Of a stretch of DNA of 64,000 bases, positions 60,161 through 64,000 are shown piece by piece. Every line of letters starts with the position of its first letter. Position 1 is the first letter of the stretch. Source of the stretch: Levilactobacillus yonginensis (GTDB lineage Bacteria > Bacillota > Bacilli > Lactobacillales > Lactobacillaceae); contig NZ_RHNO01000003.1 in NCBI RefSeq assembly GCF_003946265.1, forward strand, positions 117,331-181,330, read 5' to 3'. Below the pieces are notes generated by a model. The model was not told where the DNA came from. It searched no databases and was given only the letters and a program-made list of their open reading frames with translations. A program made the translations under genes and the position numbers.

Positions 60161-60742
60161 TTACGCCTCTGTACTCCCTTTGACTCGCCGTAAAACTTTG
60201 GCTGGCGTTCCGACCACGACCATGTTGGCCGGAACATCCTTGGTCACCACTGACCCGGCCCCAACAATGGCATTTTCACCCACTGTCACGCCGGGTAAGA
60301 TCATAGCGCCAGCACCGACCCACGCATTCTTTTCAACGTGAACAGCACTGGCTTGGACGTCCCGCCGGTGGGCCGGGTCCTCAACGTGATTGACCGTCAA
60401 CAACATGGCTCCAGGTCCAATCAACGCCCCGTCACCCAAATAAATCCCGCCTAAGTCGACGAACATCACGCCCTGATTCACGTAAACGTTGTCGCCGATA
60501 AAGAGATGCGGCCCAAAGTCGCTGTGGACCGGTGCGTTGATTTCAGCAGATTCCGGGACACTGTAGCCAACGACTTGACTCAGAGTCGCCCGCCGCTGTT
60601 CGTTGGTTTGATCAATATGGTTGAACTTCTTTAAGAGTTCCTGCGTACGTTGGACCGTTTGGTTGATGAGTTGAAAATCCTCACCGGTAAAGTCTAAGGG
60701 TTCTCCGGCCAACGCGCGTTGAAAAATTGCTGGTTCTGTCAT
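60161..60742 (-). CDS. Sugar O-acetyltransferase (hexapeptide family)
   Basis: This 193-residue left-handed beta-helix acetyltransferase has an N-terminal Mac helix region (AIFQRALAGEPLDF), IFVGD-type repeats, LLTVNHVEDPAHRRD with the catalytic His, and VGAGSVVTKDVPANMVVVGTPAKVLRRV at the end. It is related to, but distinct from, the 186-residue protein at 55984. It is convergent with the LysR gene. Acceptor unknown. Confidence 0.87.
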   Translation of the reverse strand: MTEPAIFQRALAGEPLDFTGEDFQLINQTVQRTQELLKKFNHIDQTNEQRRATLSQVVGYSVPESAEINAPVHSDFGPHLFIGDNVYVNQGVMFVDLGGIYLGDGALIGPGAMLLTVNHVEDPAHRRDVQASAVHVEKNAWVGAGAMILPGVTVGENAIVGAGSVVTKDVPANMVVVGTPAKVLRRVKGSTEA

Positions 60743-60857
60743 TAAAATTCACGACTCCTTCTTTGTTCTCTAGCCGTTAGTATAGAGACGACGCAGGCGT
60801 ATATCCAATACTTATCTCAAATTAGAAGCCATAGCATTTAGGCATGGCTGTAGACGC

Positions 60858-60899
60858 AAAAAGCAGAACCGCCACGGGGGAGTGACGATTCTGCTTTTT
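60858..60899. terminator. Hairpin upstream of the acetyltransferase gene
   Basis: AAAAAGCAGAACCG / CGATTCTGCTTTTT, bidirectional. It isolates the acetyltransferase gene from the IS remnant. Confidence 0.8.
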
Positions 60900-60956
60900 A
60901 GTTTGTTTGTTTTCTCTTGTCGTTGTGGATATTTGATGATTGTGTTATGTCAACCA

Positions 60957-61690
60957 CGCCCGTTTAAAAACGGACGCTTGTGAGAACCACACCCTTTGAC
61001 ATGGTGACCACAGTTTGCTTAGATACAGCGTTAGCCTACGAATAGGACTTATCCGCTAATTACCAAAACCTTTTAGGTCCGCAGGTTGCCAGACGGACTC
61101 GTTTCCTATAAGGCAGCTAAACCCTTAGCTAGAATATTCTTAGCTGCATTATTATCACGGACATGAAGCGTCCCACAACTAGGACACGTCCACTCACGGT
61201 CAGCCAACGCCAGCTTGTCATTACCGGCCATGATGTGCTCACAATGGCTACAAGTTTACGTTGTCTTTTGGGGATTGACCGTCAAAAACTTCCGGCCATA
61301 CAAAACAGCTTTGTAGGACAGCATGTTCAATAGTGTTCGCTAACCAACGTCTAAGATGCTCATTGCCAAAGCGTGGTTCCGCAACATATTTTTACTCCGC
61401 AGTTCTTCAGCTACGACTAAATCGTGGTTTTTGATCAAGGTCGTAGAGACGTGGTGTAAAAAGTTCTTACGTTGATTGGCAACTTTAAGTTGTAATTTGG
61501 CCACTAATAACCGTTGTCTTTGATAATTCTTTGCTTGATAACAAGCGTACTATATGAGTATACCGTATCCATAGCAAAGCGTCTTACAATAATATTTATG
61601 AAGATGATATATGCCTTTCGCTGATCAACGAAAGGCATAGTGGCATTCATCCCTTGATTGAAAGCAAGGGAATTCTGCCTAATTTATATT
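60957..61690 (-). mobile_element. Remnant of an IS200/IS605-type element (tnpB only)
   Basis: The decayed tnpB (61106-61545) is flanked by hairpins typical of such elements. At the left, CCCGTTTAAAAACGG (60960-60973) would be the right-end side. At the right, ATGCCTTTCG/CGAAAGGCAT (61611-61638) and CCCTTG/CAAGGG (61651-61670) would be the left-end side. No tnpA is present. The 3' side of tnpB (60975-61105) is where a guide omega-RNA would be encoded in an intact element. Exact ends cannot be set without a sister copy. Confidence 0.7.
61106..61545 (-). pseudogene. tnpB: tnpB C-terminal fragment with two nonsense codons
   Basis: Translation gives LVVAEELRSKNML (RuvC Glu region), then MSILDVG-stop-RTLLNMLSYKA, GRKFLTVNPQKTT-stop-TCSHCEHI, TCPSCGTLHVRDNNAAKNIL and a natural TAG at 61106. 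The zinc finger (CxxC...CxxC) and final RuvC Asp (RDNNAAKN) are recognisable. The N-terminal 200 or more residues are missing. TAG where Trp is expected and TAA where Gln is expected prove inactivation. Confidence 0.88.
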
Positions 61691-61827
61691 AAATCTGTTG
61701 GAGAAAGTATACCCGTCGTTGCCTTTAGCTGCTGGGGACTAGCAGCCTCTGAAACGTGTTCCACGAGCCAGGTCCCTGCGCTTTGACTCTCTAATGCTCA
61801 GGACCTAACCGGCTCGTTCCACACTCT
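61691..61827. other. Hairpin-rich spacer downstream of an aldo/keto reductase gene
   Basis: GCTGCT-GGGGACT-AGCAGC and ACGAGCCAGGTCC ... GGACCTAACCGGCTCGT can pair. The GGGGAC loop recalls family A, but the conserved blocks are not present. Confidence 0.4.
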
Positions 61828-62673
61828 TTAATCCCCAACCGGATGCCAGCCATTGGCGTCACTTAACCGGTTCAGGAAGGCCATATCCTTTTCGCTGATG
61901 TCGAAGTCCAGCTGGGCGTTGGCTTCAACGTGGGCCATTGCTCGGGCCTTTGGCAGTGGTGCGACACCATTTTGAATGACGAACCGCAGTGCTAATTGGG
62001 GAATGGAGACACCGTAGTTACCAGCAACGCGTTCCAGTTCTGGGCTGTCAACCAAACCACCAGTTGCGAGTGGTGAGTACGCCTGAACCACAATTTGGTT
62101 GGTCTCAGCTGTCTTTACAATAGTTGGTTGGGTATGACCCACGTAGTATTGAATTTGGTCAACAGCTGGTTTGACCGTTAAGCCATCCCAGGTTAGCAGG
62201 TTTTCCAAATCGTGGGAATTGAAGTTTGATACCCCAATCGCCTTGGCCCGCCCACTGTTATAAATGTCTTGCATCGCCCGCCAAACTTCACGGTTATCAG
62301 CATCGTGGTTTGACCCCATTTGGGCCCATGGCCATGGTGCATGGATGATGTAGGAGTCGACGTAATCGAGATTTAAAGCGGCCAAACTACTCTCAAAGTC
62401 AGCCATAACTTCGTCATAGGACTTCGATTCAGCTGGCAACTTCGTTTGTACAAAGATATCGGCACGGGCCACGTCGCTGGCAGCAATGGCTTCACCGACG
62501 CTTCGTTCATTTTGATAGGCCATGGCAGTATCAATGAACCGGTAACCAGCCCTTAAAGCATTACTAACGGCATCATAAGTTTCCTGACCAGGTCGTGTTT
62601 GCCAGGTCCCAAAACCAACCTTAGGCATCTTCAGACCATTGTTTAAATCAAATGTATCCGTAATTGTTGGCAT
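61828..62673 (-). CDS. Aldo/keto reductase (2,5-diketogluconate reductase type)
   Basis: This 281-residue NADPH-dependent reductase has VGFGTWQTRPGQ, FIDTAMAYQNERSVGEAI (catalytic Asp and Tyr), FVQTKLPAESKSYD (Lys), YIIHAPWPW (His) and the C-terminal IPQLALRFVIQNGV, LPKARA cofactor region. It belongs to the AKR5-like branch and differs from the Tas-like enzyme at 54142. Broad reduction of aldehydes or alpha-keto aldehydes is known for the family. Confidence 0.92.
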   Translation of the reverse strand: MPTITDTFDLNNGLKMPKVGFGTWQTRPGQETYDAVSNALRAGYRFIDTAMAYQNERSVGEAIAASDVARADIFVQTKLPAESKSYDEVMADFESSLAALNLDYVDSYIIHAPWPWAQMGSNHDADNREVWRAMQDIYNSGRAKAIGVSNFNSHDLENLLTWDGLTVKPAVDQIQYYVGHTQPTIVKTAETNQIVVQAYSPLATGGLVDSPELERVAGNYGVSIPQLALRFVIQNGVAPLPKARAMAHVEANAQLDFDISEKDMAFLNRLSDANGWHPVGD

Positions 62674-62932
62674 TTAAATTCCTCCTTGATTGCTGATAGG
62701 TCTGAGTATAGACCCTTAGGGCCACACGAAGGCAACGCTAAATTAGTTAAAATTCAAAAAAATCACTGATTTATCACGCAATCAGTTAATTCTTTCAAAA
62801 AGTTTTGGGGCTTGTTCACTAATCATGTGTTCAATTAGCTATCTTGCTGAATTGACAGCTATTTACCGACTTTCATCAAATGAACAAGACACTAAATTCC
62901 GATAATATCTTTCATTTTAATCATTTTGGATA

Positions 62933-62985
62933 TTTGTATTTATTCTAAAAGAGTATATACTTACGAATTGTAAGCACCATTTACA
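62933..62985 (+). promoter_or_regulatory. Promoter and operator-like repeat of the second DUF2255 gene
   Basis: TTGTAT (62933-62938), a 17-base spacer and TATACT (62956-62961). Inverted repeat TGTAA-N7-TTACA covers 62969-62985, just after the expected start site. The rest of the 62674-62932 gap is AT-rich with nothing recognised. Confidence 0.68.
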
Positions 62986-63052
62986 AATTCTCGCGTTCTC
63001 GCAGGCGCGGATGACTACCGTTGACTTGAACTGAAAATGGAGGAATTTACTG

Positions 63053-63442
63053 ATGGATACAACTACTACACCATGGACCAATGAACAATTAGACTTATTT
63101 TTAAATGGCCACACCTTAACGATGAAGCCTTATAACTCTGACATGACTACCTTTGAAGAAGAATCTTCCGTTTGGGAAGTCGTTGTTGATGGCAACGTTT
63201 ACTCCCGCGGCTGGAACGGCCAACAGACCAAGTGGTACATGGCTGCCGTCGCCCAAAGTGCAGGTGAAATCAGCGTTAGCGACCACAACTTTGCGGCCCG
63301 TTTCGAACCAGCCGAACAATCGGCCGATTTAGATGCCAAAATTACGGCAGCGTACAAGGCCAAGTACGACGGCCAACGTTCTTTACCAAGAATGATTTCA
63401 GAAAACCCAACTGCCGCTACACTGCACGTCATGCCTCGTTAG
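63053..63442 (+). CDS. DUF2255-family protein (second copy)
   Basis: This 129-residue paralogue of the product at 58445-58822 shares VVVDGNVYSRGWNGQQTKWY, the AAVAQSAGEI segment and KAKYDGQRSLPRM. The TTxPWTNEQLDLFLNGH start fits the same N-terminal helix. Function unknown. It has its own promoter with an operator-like repeat, and is followed by a family A copy. Confidence 0.85.
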   Translation: MDTTTTPWTNEQLDLFLNGHTLTMKPYNSDMTTFEEESSVWEVVVDGNVYSRGWNGQQTKWYMAAVAQSAGEISVSDHNFAARFEPAEQSADLDAKITAAYKAKYDGQRSLPRMISENPTAATLHVMPR

Positions 63443-63471
63443 ATAGCGTTGACGCTGAAACTGGTCAGGAA

Positions 63472-63665
63472 CTCCAGCCTATGGGGACCGATCGAAGCCT
63501 GAGAGGCGGTCTTCAAGCTCGGTGGTAATCCTTGCCCAACCCATAAGTCTTACCACCGTCCAGTAGAATCGGACCGAAAGTTCCGGACCGATTCTACCTT
63601 CACAGGCTCAGGCCGGAGGCGTTCCCCACAGCAGGCGGACTCTCCGAGCGCCTCCGGTGGCTGAG
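63472..63665 (-). repeat. Family A structured repeat, copy A10 (divergent, inverted)
   Basis: Read on the minus strand: hairpin AGAATCGG/CCGATTCT, hairpin CGGTGGTAA/TTACCACCG, a shortened third arm and CGGTCCCCATAGGC. A further CCGGAGGCG/CGCCTCCGG palindrome with CCCCACAGC lies at 63613-63655, suggesting a second, partial copy fused to it. Confidence 0.65.
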
Positions 63666-63776
63666 TCAGGCTAGAGTTAAATCTAAAGTCTTACCCAGCC
63701 ACCGAAATAAAATACGCACAGTCAAAGTAAACTCAAAAGAACAAGAGACCTGTGCTTGATAACTTAACGTGAAACA

Positions 63777-63818
63777 GCAAATAACCAGCAAACACAATTG
63801 TGCTTGCTGGTTATTTGC
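63777..63818. terminator. Long hairpin, probable bidirectional terminator
   Basis: GCAAATAACCAGCAA / TTGCTGGTTATTTGC with an inner CACA/TGTG stem. Confidence 0.7.
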
Positions 63819-63917
63819 AATTACTGAAATCTAATGTCATGCAATCGATTTCACAAAGTGTGTTATGATTGCCTTAATACAAGCGATAATATATGAGAAA
63901 CTATCGGAGGCGGTTTT

Positions 63918-63965
63918 ATGGGGGACGAATTTACAATTGAAGTGCAACAAGTAAGAAGAAAATAA
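63918..63965 (+). CDS. Possible 15-codon peptide at the window edge
   Basis: ATG is 7 bases after GGAGG and the frame MGDEFTIEVQQVRRK ends at TAA. A GAACTC/GAGTCC hairpin follows. It could be a leader peptide or the start of a feature that extends past the window. Little can be said. Confidence 0.25.
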   Translation: MGDEFTIEVQQVRRK

Positions 63966-64000
63966 AAAAGAACTCATAGCCTGAGTCCTGTAAAATGAAG

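Noticed and set aside
1..63665. Family A as a CRISPR array, rRNA or tRNA cluster
   Set aside because: Copies are dispersed, there are no regular spacers, and no tRNA or rRNA signature bases are present.

Overview
The window looks like chromosomal DNA of a lactic acid bacterium of the Lactobacillaceae. The evidence is LPQT-type sortase motifs, WxL surface clusters, an oleate hydratase, an FNR-like FLP-type regulator, AGGAGG ribosome sites and roughly 50% GC. Levilactobacillus or a close relative is plausible, but this is inference. No rRNA, tRNA, CRISPR array or intact transposon was seen.

Layout. 0-8.5 kb: a truncated NAD(P)-binding protein, an opuC-type osmoprotectant ABC operon, an MFS-like protein, and an FLP/FNR-like regulator divergent from an EF-hand-loop protein, with a perfect FNR-type box between them. 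8.5-17 kb: two tandem WxL surface-complex clusters on the minus strand; only one has the DUF916/DUF3324 partner. 17-31.4 kb: a putative zinc-module protein, a GlcU-like sugar permease, a tautomerase, a UvrA-like ATPase, YagU, a GPH symporter, MarR, a LexA-boxed YolD-like gene, a HAD phosphatase, a membrane papain-like protein, and a PadR/DUF4097 pair. 31.4-44.3 kb: cytidine deaminase, signal peptidase I, a large thioester/VaFE adhesin, oleate hydratase, a repeat-module secreted protein, an OatA-like acyltransferase and adenosine deaminase. 44.7-51.5 kb is accessory in character: a tyrosine-recombinase-like protein without its catalytic signature, a polysaccharide deacetylase, an L,D-transpeptidase, a P-type ATPase fragment, Fic, a matrixin-like protein without its zinc site, and a type I toxin-antitoxin-like locus followed by an orphan antitoxin RNA. 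51.7-63.5 kb: a membrane protein, an orphan DinJ/RelB antitoxin with operator, a redox/acetyltransferase block near a LysR gene, a decayed TnpB element, a second aldo/keto reductase and a second DUF2255 protein.

The most unusual feature is non-coding. At least three families of intergenic structured repeats (called A, B and C here) are spread through the window in both orientations. Family A is about 165-200 bp and has ten recognisable full or partial copies. Each copy has a long closing stem and three internal hairpins. Stem sequences differ between copies yet stay complementary within a copy, while the joining segments and hairpin loops are conserved. This looks like covariation of a structured RNA or a palindrome-maintained mobile element. 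I cannot match it to a named family.

Functional themes. Cell-surface construction is heavily represented: WxL complexes, LPQT proteins, a thioester adhesin, SLAP/SH3-like modules, OatA, an L,D-transpeptidase and a deacetylase. Nucleoside salvage genes (cdd, add) have cre-like sites nearby, suggesting catabolite control. Several genes are decayed or have lost catalytic residues, marking 44.7-50.3 kb and 60.9-61.7 kb as zones of turnover.
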